Below are positions 19,937 to 27,805 of a stretch of 64,000 nucleotides of DNA, piece after piece; the stretch's first letter is position 1, and every line of letters starts with the position of its first letter. Location of the stretch: contig NZ_CP010892.1 in assembly GCF_000931465.1 (NCBI RefSeq), forward strand, positions 2,813,388 to 2,877,387, in the 5' to 3' direction. The stretch is from Pseudomonas sp. MRSN 12121 (lineage in GTDB: Bacteria; Pseudomonadota; Gammaproteobacteria; Pseudomonadales; Pseudomonadaceae). Below the pieces are notes generated by a model. It did not search any database, was not told the origin of the DNA, and was given only the letters and a program-made list of their open reading frames with translations. The translations under genes and the position numbers were made by a program.

Positions 19937-21205
19937 ATGAGCACCCCTCGTTGCATCCTCGCCCACTCGCTGGCAGCGACTTCATTGGCACTGGGCACGG
20001 GCCTGCCGGCCCTGGCTGAAGAAGGCGGCTTTCTCGACAATGACTTTTTCAAGGACGCCCAGGCTGGCGTGACCCTGCGCAACTACTACTTCAACCGGGA
20101 CTTTCGCGACCCGGGGGCGGCCAAGAGCAAGGTCGAGGAGTGGGCCCAGGGTTTTATCCTCAAGTTCAATTCCGGCTACACGCCGGGCGTCGTCGGCTTC
20201 GGCCTCGACGGCATCGGCCTGTTCGGCGTCAGGCTCGACAGCGGCCGTGGCACCAGTGGCTCGGAGCTGCTGCCGGTGCATGGCGACGGGCGCGCGGCGG
20301 ACAATTACGGTCGCGCCGGCGTGGCGGCGAAAATGCGGATTTCCGCCACTGAGCTGAAGGTCGGCGAGCTGCTGCCGGACATTCCGCTGCTGCGCTACGA
20401 CGATGGCCGGCTGCTGCCGCAGACCTTCCGCGGGGCGATGCTCGACTCGCGGGAAATCGCCGGGCTGGGCCTGCAGGCGGGGCAGTACCGTGCGGTGAGC
20501 CTGCGCAATTCCTCGGATATGCAGGACCTGTCGGCCTGGGCCGCGCCCGGGGTGACGTCCGATGGCTTCACCTATGCCGGCGCCGAGTACCGCTTCAACC
20601 AGCAGCGCACCTTGATCGGCGCCTGGCATGCGCAACTGGAAGACATCTACCAACAGAGCTATTTCAACCTGCTGCACAAGCAGCCGGTGGGCGACTGGGT
20701 GTTGGGGGCGAACCTGGGCTATTTCATCGACAAGGACGATGGCCAGGCGCGCATCGGCGAGATCCGCAGCCGCACCGCCTATGCCTTGCTCTCGGCGTCC
20801 ACAGCGGGGCATACGCTGTACCTGGGCTTGCAGAAAGTCAGCGGCGACAGCCCGTGGATGTCGGTGTATGGCAGCAGCGGCCGGACCCTGGGCAACGATA
20901 TGTTCAACGGCAATTTCAGCAACGCCGACGAGCGTTCCTGGCAGGTGCGTTACGACTATGACTTTGCCGCCATGGGGGTGCCGGGGTTGCTGGCGATGGT
21001 GCGTTATGGGCGGGGCGAGAATGCCACGACCAGGGTTGGGAGCGATGGGCAGGAGTGGGAGCGGGATACCGAGGTGGGGTACACGGTGCAGAGTGGCACT
21101 CTGAAGAACCTCAGTGTGCGGGTGAATAACGCGACCAATCGGCGCAGTTTCAATAGTGATTTCGATCAGACGCGGGTGATTGTGAGTTATCCGTTGGCGC
21201 TTTGA
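19937..21205 (+). CDS. OprD-family outer membrane porin
   Basis: A 422-aa porin. A signal peptide ending ALA covers about residues 1-27 and the mature protein starts EEGGFLDNDFFKDAQAGVTLRNYY-like sequence, characteristic of the OprD family. Alternating beta strands run to the end, and the C-terminal strand is RVIVSYPLAL. It would carry an aromatic acid through the outer membrane. Its place at the end of the operon, after a weak terminator, suggests mandelate or benzoate uptake (OpdK/BenF-like). AGCGGAG lies before the ATG with a rather long spacing. Confidence 0.88.
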   Translation: MSTPRCILAHSLAATSLALGTGLPALAEEGGFLDNDFFKDAQAGVTLRNYYFNRDFRDPGAAKSKVEEWAQGFILKFNSGYTPGVVGFGLDGIGLFGVRLDSGRGTSGSELLPVHGDGRAADNYGRAGVAAKMRISATELKVGELLPDIPLLRYDDGRLLPQTFRGAMLDSREIAGLGLQAGQYRAVSLRNSSDMQDLSAWAAPGVTSDGFTYAGAEYRFNQQRTLIGAWHAQLEDIYQQSYFNLLHKQPVGDWVLGANLGYFIDKDDGQARIGEIRSRTAYALLSASTAGHTLYLGLQKVSGDSPWMSVYGSSGRTLGNDMFNGNFSNADERSWQVRYDYDFAAMGVPGLLAMVRYGRGENATTRVGSDGQEWERDTEVGYTVQSGTLKNLSVRVNNATNRRSFNSDFDQTRVIVSYPLAL

Positions 21206-21279
21206 GTGGGGAGGGGGGCTGTGTTTTTTGGGCGGGGTACATATCCGTTGCTGCGGTTACGGCGGCTTATGGTTTCGCC

Positions 21280-21325
21280 CTTACGGCGAGTCACTTTGGA
21301 AAGGCCCCAAAGTAACCAAAGGGCC
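21280..21325. repeat. Dispersed Pseudomonas intergenic motif with hairpin
   Basis: A segment with CTTACGGCGAGTCACTTTGG leading into AAAGTAACCAAAGGGCC. CTTTGG and CCAAAG (21294-21312) form a hairpin that could also end the porin transcript. I know this element as a many-copy intergenic sequence in pseudomonads. Confidence 0.55.
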
Positions 21326-21460
21326 TTGCCCCTCCACTCGGTGCCTCGCCTAGGCTCGGCATGCCCTCACTCCGGCATTGATCCGTGGGCCGCCGCCACA
21401 GGCCATCCACGGCTCAATGCCTGCGTTCGGCCATCGTGGTTGACGGGGCGTTCAGATCAA

Positions 21461-22055
21461 AAGCAACGCGAGGCGGCCTACCGGCCGGCCTGGCCGACAA
21501 CCTGGATCCCTGTAGCCGCTGCCGAGCGCAGCGAGGCTGCGATCGCCCCCGAAGGGGGCGCAAAGGCTTGAGAACGCTGAAGCCCTGCGGCCTGTGTGGC
21601 AGCAGGTTTACGCCTTTCCCGTAGGAGCGAGGCTTGCCCGCGATGGGGCCCGTAAGGTCACCACCAGCCAAAGCAACGCGAGGCGGCCTGGTTGGCAACG
21701 CAGCCTGTAGCCGCTGCCGAGCGCAGCGAGGCTGCGATCGCCCCCGCAGGGGGCGCAAAGGCTTGAGAACGCTGAAGCCCTGCGGCCTGTGTGGCAGCAG
21801 GTTTACGCCTTTCCCGTAGGAGCGAGGCTTGCCCGCGATGGGGCCCGTAAGGTCACCACCAGCCAAAGCAACGCGAGGCGGCCGGCCTGGTTGGCAGCGC
21901 AGCCTGTAGCCGCTGCCGAGCGCAGCGAGGCTGCGATCGCCCCCGAAGGGGGCGCAAAGGCTTGAGAGCGCTGAAGTCCTTCGGCCCGTGTGGCAGCAGG
22001 TTTACGCCTTTCCCGTAGGAGCGAGGCTTGCCCGCGATGAGGCCCGTAAGGCCAG
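21461..22055. repeat. Tandem array of three compound REP units (about 209, 195 and 190 bp)
   Basis: Each unit starts AAAGCAACGCGAGGCGGCC (21461, 21670, 21865) and carries, in order, a GTAGCCGCTGCCGAGCGCAG element, a CCCCCGAAGGGGGC hairpin, and a GTAGGAGCGAGGCTTGCCCG element. Units are nearly identical apart from small indels at the unit joints, so the array arose by recent tandem duplication. The third unit ends shortly before the vanR gene. Confidence 0.9.
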
Positions 22056-22139
22056 CTCCGCCAGCCCGCCACTATCCCCATGCCGCCAGCGCAATGCTTG
22101 CGTTACTATGGCCGCCCACGTTTTCTGGAAGTTGCCTGG

Positions 22140-22853
22140 ATGAGTAAGCCCGGTCAATTGGTGCTGGTCGCGCTGCGCAAGATGATCGCCTCGGGTGAGC
22201 TGGCGGCGGGGGAGCGGTTGATGGAGATTCCCACGGCACAGCTGTTCGGGGTTTCGCGGATGCCGGTGCGCATGGCGTTTCGCACGCTGGAGCAGGAAGG
22301 CCTGCTGGTGCGGTTTGGCGGGCGTGGGTTCCAGGTGCGTTCGGTGAGCGCCGAGGACATCGCCGGCGCGGTCGAGGTGCGGGGTGTGCTCGAAGGGCTG
22401 GCGGCACGCCAGACCGCCGAGCGCGGGCTGTCGGACGCGGCGCGGGCGAGCCTCGAGGTGTGTCTGGCGCGGGGCGACCAGTTGTTCGCCAAGGGGTATG
22501 TGACCGAAGACGACCTGGAGGTCTACCACGACCTCAACATGCAGTTTCACCAGGTGATCGTCGAAGGCAGCCACAACCCGGCGATCGCCGATGCCCTGGC
22601 GCGCAACGACCACCTGCCGTTCGCCTCGGTGACCGCGCTGGCGGTGGATCGCCAGGACATGGCCCGTGAATTCCGGCGCTTCAACTACGCGCACATGCAG
22701 CACCATTCAGTGTTCGATGCCCTGGTCAACCGCCAGGGCGCGCGGGCCGAGGCGATCATGCGCGAGCATGCCAACGCGACCCTGCGCTATGCCGAGATCT
22801 TCAGCAGCGCGGCGGCGGACGAGCGGATGAAAGTCATCCTGCGCCCCGCGTGA
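22140..22853 (+). CDS. vanR: VanR, GntR-family (FadR-type) vanillate regulator
   Basis: A 237-aa GntR regulator. The N-terminal winged helix reads ERLMEIPTAQLFGVSRMPVRMAFRTLEQEGLLVR (about residues 25-58, shown here in parts: the recognition helix lies in FGVSRMPVRMAF). The C-terminal FCD domain has metal/ligand histidines in MQFHQVIV and MQHHSVF. It converges on vanB with only six bases between stops, the usual van locus arrangement. VanR proteins repress vanAB until vanillate binds. TGGATCCA palindromes in front of vanA and of the transporter at 11922 are its likely sites. Confidence 0.85.
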   Translation: MSKPGQLVLVALRKMIASGELAAGERLMEIPTAQLFGVSRMPVRMAFRTLEQEGLLVRFGGRGFQVRSVSAEDIAGAVEVRGVLEGLAARQTAERGLSDAARASLEVCLARGDQLFAKGYVTEDDLEVYHDLNMQFHQVIVEGSHNPAIADALARNDHLPFASVTALAVDRQDMAREFRRFNYAHMQHHSVFDALVNRQGARAEAIMREHANATLRYAEIFSSAAADERMKVILRPA

Positions 22854-22859
22854 CTCCCC

Positions 22860-23810
22860 TCACAGGTCCAGCACCAGCAGCGGCGTTTTCGAGCGTGAGC
22901 AGCAGGGGGTGAACTGATCGTTGCGCGCCTGTTCGTCTTCGCTGAGGAACAGGTCGCGGTGTTCCGGCACGCCTTCCAGCACCCGGGTCAGGCAGGTGCC
23001 GCAGATCCCTTGCTCGCAGGACACGCCGATGCCGATGCCATGGCTCTCCAGGACCTGGACCACGCTCTTGTCCGGCGGCACCTCGAACACCTGGCCGGTG
23101 CTGCCGAGCTTGACCGAGAAACTGCCATCGTCACGGGTGTCGACCGGCGCGGCGGCGAAGTACTCGCGGTGCAGGCAGGGCTCCTCCCAACCCGCGGCCC
23201 TGGCCGTGTCCAGCACGTGCTGCATGAAGCCGCCGGGGCCGCACACATACAAATGAACGTCGCTGCGCGGCGCGGCCAGCACCTGGGCCGCGTCCAGCGC
23301 AGTCTCGGGCTCCTGGTCGAAATGCAGGAACACCCGGTCGGCAAAAGACGCGCTGCGCAGGCGCTGGACAAAGGCCGCGTGCTCCCGGGAGCGCGCGCAG
23401 TAGTGCAGCTCGAAATCCGCGCCGCTGTGAGCCAGGCGTTCGGCCATGCACAGGATCGGCGTGATGCCGATGCCGCCGGCGAACAGCAGGCTGCGCCGGG
23501 CGTCGCGAGCCAGCGCGAACAGATTGCGCGGTTCGCTGATGCGCAGCCGCATACCGGGGTGGATCTGCTCGTGCATGGCCTGCGAGCCGCCGCGGGAGCC
23601 CGGGTCGCGGAGCACGCCGATCAGGTAGCGGTGGCGTTCCTCGGGGTGATTGCACAGGGAGTACTGGCGCACCAGCCCGCCGGGCAGGTGCACGTCGATA
23701 TGCGCGCCGGCGCTGAAGCCCGGCAGCGGGCTGCCATCGGCACTGGCCAGTTCATAGCTGCAGATGTCCTGGGCTTCGTCGTGACGGGATACCACCACTG
23801 CATCGATCAT
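22860..23810 (-). CDS. vanB: Vanillate O-demethylase oxidoreductase (reductase component)
   Basis: A 316-aa reductase, the usual VanB length, when started at ATG 23810 (MIDAVVVSRH), which has GGAG 8 bases upstream; a longer start at 23858 lacks a ribosome site. Order of domains: FMN/ferredoxin-reductase fold (RQYSLCNHP for flavin, GGIGITPILCMAE for NAD), then a C-terminal plant-type 2Fe-2S domain with CEQGICGTC and a later cysteine. It passes electrons from NADH to VanA. It lies 102 bases after vanA on the same strand. Confidence 0.93.
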   Translation of the reverse strand: MIDAVVVSRHDEAQDICSYELASADGSPLPGFSAGAHIDVHLPGGLVRQYSLCNHPEERHRYLIGVLRDPGSRGGSQAMHEQIHPGMRLRISEPRNLFALARDARRSLLFAGGIGITPILCMAERLAHSGADFELHYCARSREHAAFVQRLRSASFADRVFLHFDQEPETALDAAQVLAAPRSDVHLYVCGPGGFMQHVLDTARAAGWEEPCLHREYFAAAPVDTRDDGSFSVKLGSTGQVFEVPPDKSVVQVLESHGIGIGVSCEQGICGTCLTRVLEGVPEHRDLFLSEDEQARNDQFTPCCSRSKTPLLVLDL

Positions 23811-23912
23811 CGTCGGTTCTCCGAGCGCCGCCGCTGGCGGCACTTGCGTTTCTTGCATGGAAAGGGGCAGGGCACAGCACGGCTGCGCCCGCGGCAGGCT
23901 GTGGTGGCGGAT

Positions 23913-24974
23913 TCAGGCGCTGGTCGTGGCGATCAAGGCGGCTTCGCCGGCGCGCTCCCTGGCGATCAGACGCTCCAGCACCCGCCGCGACTGCACGCCG
24001 CCGGCGTCGATATTCAGCTTGAGCAGGTTGCGCGTGGGGTGGGCGAGCAGGTTGCGTTGCTGGCGTTCGAGCATCTCCAGGTCCTCGCTGAAGATCTTGC
24101 CCTGGCCTTCGCGAATGCTCGCGGTCAGTGCCTCGTCCTGCGGGTTGAAATGACGCGCCATGCCCCAGAAGTACCAGATCGAGGTGTCAGTCTCCGGGGT
24201 GATGAAATCCACCACGATGCTCGACGCCTTGAAGCGTTCCGGCGCGTCGTAGCCGCCGTGGCCGGCATGGGCCACGCCGACCTCGATCAACACATGGCTG
24301 GGCGGGGTGAAGCGGCAGATCTGCCAGCGGTCCACCGGCACATCGTCGGCCAGGCCGTTGCCGCGCAGGGCCATGCGCCAGAACGGCGGGGCCATGATGT
24401 TTTCCATGTGCCGGGCGGTGACTACTTCGTCGCCCTCGACCGTGGTAGTCGGCGGCGCCTCGTCGATTTCCTTCTGGCCGATGCTGGAGGCGTGGACGTA
24501 GGTCTCGTGGGTCAGGTCCATCAGGTTGTCGATCATCAACCGATAGTCGCAGGCGATATGGAACAGCCCGCCGCCATAGGCCCATTCGTCGTTGACCGCC
24601 CATTCCAGGTGGTGGATCAACGCCGGATCGGCCAGCGCCTGGTCGCCGGGCCAGACCCAGATAAAGCCGTAGCGCTCGACCACGGCAAAGGTCTTGTTGC
24701 AGGGAAAACCGCGCACCCGTTGCCCGGGCATCGCCACGGTCTTGCCGTCGCAACCCATCACCAGGCCGTGATAACCGCACACCAGCTGGCCGTCCTCGAC
24801 ATAGCCCAGGGAAAGTGGTGCGCCACGATGGGGGCAGAAATCCTCGACCGCCGCGACCCGGCCCTCCAGGCCGCGATAAAACACCATCTTCTCGCCACAG
24901 ATCTGCCGGCCCAGGGGCTTGTCGGCGATTTCATCGGGGGTGCAGGCAACGTACCAGGCGTTCTTGGGGTACAT
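23913..24974 (-). CDS. vanA: Vanillate O-demethylase monooxygenase (Rieske oxygenase component)
   Basis: A 353-aa Rieske oxygenase nearly identical in pattern to Pseudomonas VanA. The 2Fe-2S Rieske ligands are Cys47, His49, Cys66 and His69 (CPHRGAPLS ... CGYHG). The mononuclear iron site is in NLMDLTHETYVHAS (about residues 148-161). It demethylates vanillate to protocatechuate and formaldehyde. Transcription runs from a promoter overlapped by the VanR box at 25007-25020. No protocatechuate pathway genes are in the window. Confidence 0.95.
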   Translation of the reverse strand: MYPKNAWYVACTPDEIADKPLGRQICGEKMVFYRGLEGRVAAVEDFCPHRGAPLSLGYVEDGQLVCGYHGLVMGCDGKTVAMPGQRVRGFPCNKTFAVVERYGFIWVWPGDQALADPALIHHLEWAVNDEWAYGGGLFHIACDYRLMIDNLMDLTHETYVHASSIGQKEIDEAPPTTTVEGDEVVTARHMENIMAPPFWRMALRGNGLADDVPVDRWQICRFTPPSHVLIEVGVAHAGHGGYDAPERFKASSIVVDFITPETDTSIWYFWGMARHFNPQDEALTASIREGQGKIFSEDLEMLERQQRNLLAHPTRNLLKLNIDAGGVQSRRVLERLIARERAGEAALIATTSA

Positions 24975-25006
24975 GGAGGCTCTCCAGGCGGGTGATTGTT
25001 GTTATT

Positions 25007-25020
25007 TAATGGATCCATTA
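25007..25020. promoter_or_regulatory. VanR operator at the vanA promoter
   Basis: TAATGGATCCATTA is a perfect 14-bp palindrome 33 bases upstream of the vanA start and overlapping the predicted -10 element, an ideal place for repression. The centre TGGATCCA is the same as in the VanR operator described in Caulobacter. Confidence 0.8.
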
Positions 25021-25046
25021 GGAGGGCGTTTGGATTTTCAAGTCAA
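25017..25046 (-). promoter_or_regulatory. Candidate vanA promoter
   Basis: On the minus strand TTGACT (25046-25041) is followed after 18 bases by CCTAAT (25022-25017). The -10 is imperfect, but the -35 is strong and the operator overlaps the -10. Confidence 0.5.
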
Positions 25047-25094
25047 TGATTATTCTTTGTTTAAAGGGCGATTATCGAACAAGCAGTTCTATTG

Positions 25095-25104
25095 TGGATC
25101 CATT
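25095..25104. promoter_or_regulatory. Upstream partial VanR box
   Basis: TGGATCCATT at 25095 lies about 80 bases upstream of the main operator. The two may allow cooperative or looped binding; this is inferred from position only. Confidence 0.55.
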
Positions 25105-25273
25105 GTGGGGTTTTTGAGGCGCCCTAGGGCGGAAGGAGCCGTGGGTGAGAGGGGATGGGGCGTTGCTGAAGGTCCTGCGCTATCCGGGGGGCTGGCAGCG
25201 TGGAAAACGGTCGAAAAATGGAAAGATTTCGGCTCGAGGGAAGCGGCTGGCGCGCAGGCCGCCAGCTGCCGCC

Positions 25274-26809
25274 TCAGGCTGGCTTGATCAATGCGTCAAA
25301 GTGGTTCAGCGGTCCGCCCGGGCCTTGTGTCGAGCAATAGTAAATGTGGATGTCGTTGTCCTGTTCCTGGTAGACGGGCCAAACCTCGCGGGCATGGATG
25401 TCGCCCTGGTAGATGGTAGGCTGCTTGCCATCCTGGTGAAGCACGATGACGCGCCCCAGCTTTTCGGCCAGTGCCATGATTTCCGGAAAACCACCCCACA
25501 GGATGTCCTTGTCCATATTATTCAGGGCTTCCAGGTAGCGCTTTTGATCCTTTTCCTCCTTGATCAGCGCGGGGTGCTGCTGGAGATATTCCGCCGCCTT
25601 GCTCCGGAGTTCCTTCACGGAATCACCGGTCTTGACACCAATCGCGGCAAACAGGCAATGGCCATCGTCGGCCACCTCTATGACGGTCATGTCGCCTACC
25701 TTGCGGGGCTCCAATGGTTTGCCGTTGTAGGTCGTATGCCAGAGCTTTTGGAAAATGCCGGGGCTGTCGAGGGTCAATGGGCCGCCGTGTTCGTAGAGGC
25801 CGGCAGGCACGCTGACCCTGTACTCCCGCTCCGGCCCCTGAATGATCGTGGCGATCGAGGTCGTTTCCAGACAGGCATGGGTATAGGCGGGGCGCCTCCC
25901 GAGCTTCTTGATCCTGGCTTCGTCGTTACCCTGGTAGGCCTGTTCCAGGAAGGTAAGGCAAGGGGAGATCGATTGCTTCTCGGCCAAAGCCAGGGTCATC
26001 GCTGTTTCCTTGTCATTGGCGATCCTGTTCAAGTTGTCCTTGCAGGCCACGACGGCATTCAGCGAGCTTTCCTCGAACACCCTGAACTTGCGGAAGTTCG
26101 CGGTGAGGTCGTCGGCGCACAACTTGAACACCAGGGGAGGGATCTGGCTGACCCCGTGGGTGAAACACGAGCGGTTATTCTGGGTGACCAACAGAAAGCG
26201 ACCCTCCATTCCTGCGGCCTTTTGTGCTTCGTTGTCCGCGATCTTGATCAGGCAAACGTTGAATACGTAAGAGTGCCAGCTGTCGGCGTGCTGCTCCGTC
26301 AAGGCCACCATGCCGGCCAGCACGGAGTTGCCCTCCAGGCTGCCATGGGCGAAGTGGGGAGACAGCCCCAGGTGACTTGAATGCACCCGCGTCCGGTAGT
26401 TCTTGGCGTCATAGTGTTCGGTTTTCCATGTCGTCCAGAGGACATCGAGGAATTTCTCGTGTTCGCCGCCGCTCAGGTTGTGCCGCGCCATGGTCGCGAT
26501 CAGTACAGCGATCGTGGTGCGTTCTATCATCTGGCGCAGGTCCTTGAGCTTGCCGAGGGCCATGGTCTTGCGCACATGCTTGCCCTTGTTGGGGTTTTCG
26601 TCCTTCCAGGGGTTTTCGCTGTTGCAATGAAACTGGATGTACTTCATGACGCCGTCGGAGTCTTTCGAGGCCAGGATCTGCTCCAGTTCCCCCAATGAAT
26701 GAACATTGTTTTCGAACAGCCGAGTCAACTTGAGCAACAGCAGTTTGTCCGCCGACATCCCTTGCATCAGTTGGTAGTAGTTGTGGAAAGCGTCCGTGAA
26801 CTCCGACAT
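25274..26809 (-). CDS. Putative type VI secretion cargo effector with C-terminal OTU cysteine protease domain
   Basis: A 511-aa protein with no signal peptide, last gene of a vgrG cassette and two bases after the preceding small gene. Residues 1 to about 370 match nothing I know, but are rich in helices. From about 375 to 508 the sequence carries OTU-superfamily signatures: DDGHCLFAAIG with Asp381/382 and nucleophile Cys385, a helix RSKAAEYLQQHP, then DILWGGFPEIMALAEKLGRVIVL in parts (WGG near 438-440), and NHFDAL with catalytic His503. OTU enzymes remove ubiquitin-like modifiers in eukaryotes; several pathogens secrete them. I infer a secreted protease aimed at host or bacterial targets. No classical immunity gene follows, which would suit a eukaryotic target. 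Base composition is lower in GC than neighbours. Confidence 0.72.
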   Translation of the reverse strand: MSEFTDAFHNYYQLMQGMSADKLLLLKLTRLFENNVHSLGELEQILASKDSDGVMKYIQFHCNSENPWKDENPNKGKHVRKTMALGKLKDLRQMIERTTIAVLIATMARHNLSGGEHEKFLDVLWTTWKTEHYDAKNYRTRVHSSHLGLSPHFAHGSLEGNSVLAGMVALTEQHADSWHSYVFNVCLIKIADNEAQKAAGMEGRFLLVTQNNRSCFTHGVSQIPPLVFKLCADDLTANFRKFRVFEESSLNAVVACKDNLNRIANDKETAMTLALAEKQSISPCLTFLEQAYQGNDEARIKKLGRRPAYTHACLETTSIATIIQGPEREYRVSVPAGLYEHGGPLTLDSPGIFQKLWHTTYNGKPLEPRKVGDMTVIEVADDGHCLFAAIGVKTGDSVKELRSKAAEYLQQHPALIKEEKDQKRYLEALNNMDKDILWGGFPEIMALAEKLGRVIVLHQDGKQPTIYQGDIHAREVWPVYQEQDNDIHIYYCSTQGPGGPLNHFDALIKPA

Positions 26810-26811
26810 GA

Positions 26812-27165
26812 CTACCCCCGGGAGGTTGGTGCCAACGCATCGCCCAGGCGATCGTTGAGGCTGTCGAACGAGGGCCCGGCCTGGGCGAAGGCCGCATCCA
26901 CCGCCTCGGCATCGGCCTGGGAGCGCAGGTCCAGGCGGCTCAGCAGCAGGGTTTCCAGCAGGGTCACCGCCTGCACCGGCGAGGTGATGCCGTGCGCCAC
27001 CAGGCGCGGGGTGTACTGCTCCACCAGCAGAACGACCTCGGCATGACCCCGTTCCGCGCACCGTGGGGCGTGCTCGCTGTGCAGGAATGCCACGGCCCTG
27101 GCGCAGAACGCCTGTTGCCGCGCGTGCTCGAATACGGCCATCTGCTCGGGTCGAATCCTGATCAT
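26812..27165 (-). CDS. Small type VI cassette protein (chaperone-like accessory)
   Basis: A 117-aa protein starting MIRIRPEQMAVFEHARQQAF. GGGAG lies 8 bases before ATG 27165, which decides this start over longer ones. Proteins beginning with IRxxQMxxF are commonly found between DUF4123 genes and cargo genes in vgrG cassettes. They are mostly helical and of unknown role, possibly aiding effector loading. Spacing to the next gene is two bases, so expression is coupled. Confidence 0.7.
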   Translation of the reverse strand: MIRIRPEQMAVFEHARQQAFCARAVAFLHSEHAPRCAERGHAEVVLLVEQYTPRLVAHGITSPVQAVTLLETLLLSRLDLRSQADAEAVDAAFAQAGPSFDSLNDRLGDALAPTSRG

Positions 27166-27217
27166 ATGAAAGACTCCCATGCTGTTTTTGTCCTGGGCGC
27201 ACAATGCCCGGTGGCGC

Positions 27218-27805
27218 TCATGAAACCCCTTGGCCGGATGGCCAGATGCGCAAGCGGGCAGCGGGGCCGCCAGCGGGGTCCACCGGGTAGTCGATCAATG
27301 AATGCCCGGTGCCGGTTTCGGCGAGCAGCGCCCTGGCGGGCCCGAACAGCGCGGCACGCTCCAGGGCGGTGCAGGTCGGCAGGTAGAGGCGCAAGACCCG
27401 TGGGTCGTAGAAGCGGAACACCAGCGTCTCGCCCTCCGGCCCGAGCACCCGCAACAGGCTGCGAAAGTGCTGGCGCAGGTCCTCCAGGCTGACCTGGGCC
27501 GATGCGACCACAAAGCAGCCCCAGCTCTGTCCCCAGCTGTCTTCAAGCAGTTGCCGGGTATAGGGCTGGTCGGGTTGAAGGTGCAGCAGGTAAGGTGCAG
27601 CGGCCGACAGGCTGGGAGAAAGCTCGCCTGCATACAGGCAGGCAAAGCCGGCCTGGCTCGTGCGCACGCGCTGCTCGATCTCCGGGGCCCGGGCGCCGTC
27701 CAGCAGGGCATACACCTGGGGATCCTCGGGACGGCTGCCGTGTGACCAGAGTTCGCTGGTCAACCATTCGTCCAGGCGGAGATCGGCTTGCAGGAAACGG
27801 CTCAT
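27218..27805 (-). CDS. DUF4123 type VI effector chaperone
   Basis: A 195-aa DUF4123 protein. It begins with a variable helix, then YALLDGARAPEI, DSWGQSWGCFVVASA, LLRVLGPEGETLVFRFYDPRVLR and YLPTCTALERAALFGPA, all typical of the domain. DUF4123 (TEC/TAP) chaperones bind a cognate cargo effector and fit it on the VgrG tip. Its ATG overlaps the vgrG stop (ATGA), so it is translated with vgrG. By position its cargo is the OTU-domain protein. Confidence 0.9.
   Translation of the reverse strand: MSRFLQADLRLDEWLTSELWSHGSRPEDPQVYALLDGARAPEIEQRVRTSQAGFACLYAGELSPSLSAAAPYLLHLQPDQPYTRQLLEDSWGQSWGCFVVASAQVSLEDLRQHFRSLLRVLGPEGETLVFRFYDPRVLRLYLPTCTALERAALFGPARALLAETGTGHSLIDYPVDPAGGPAARLRIWPSGQGVS

Larger units (their letters stand above)
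21206..22139. other. 934-base intergenic region filled with repeats
   Basis: No gene is supported here. From 21280 it holds a common Pseudomonas intergenic motif and from 21461 to 22055 three tandem copies of a compound REP unit. Open frames here repeat with the repeats and lack start signals. Confidence 0.8.

Noticed and set aside
21461..22055. CRISPR-like array
   Set aside because: Units are about 200 bp, nearly identical throughout, with no unique spacers and no cas genes. They are compound REP repeats.
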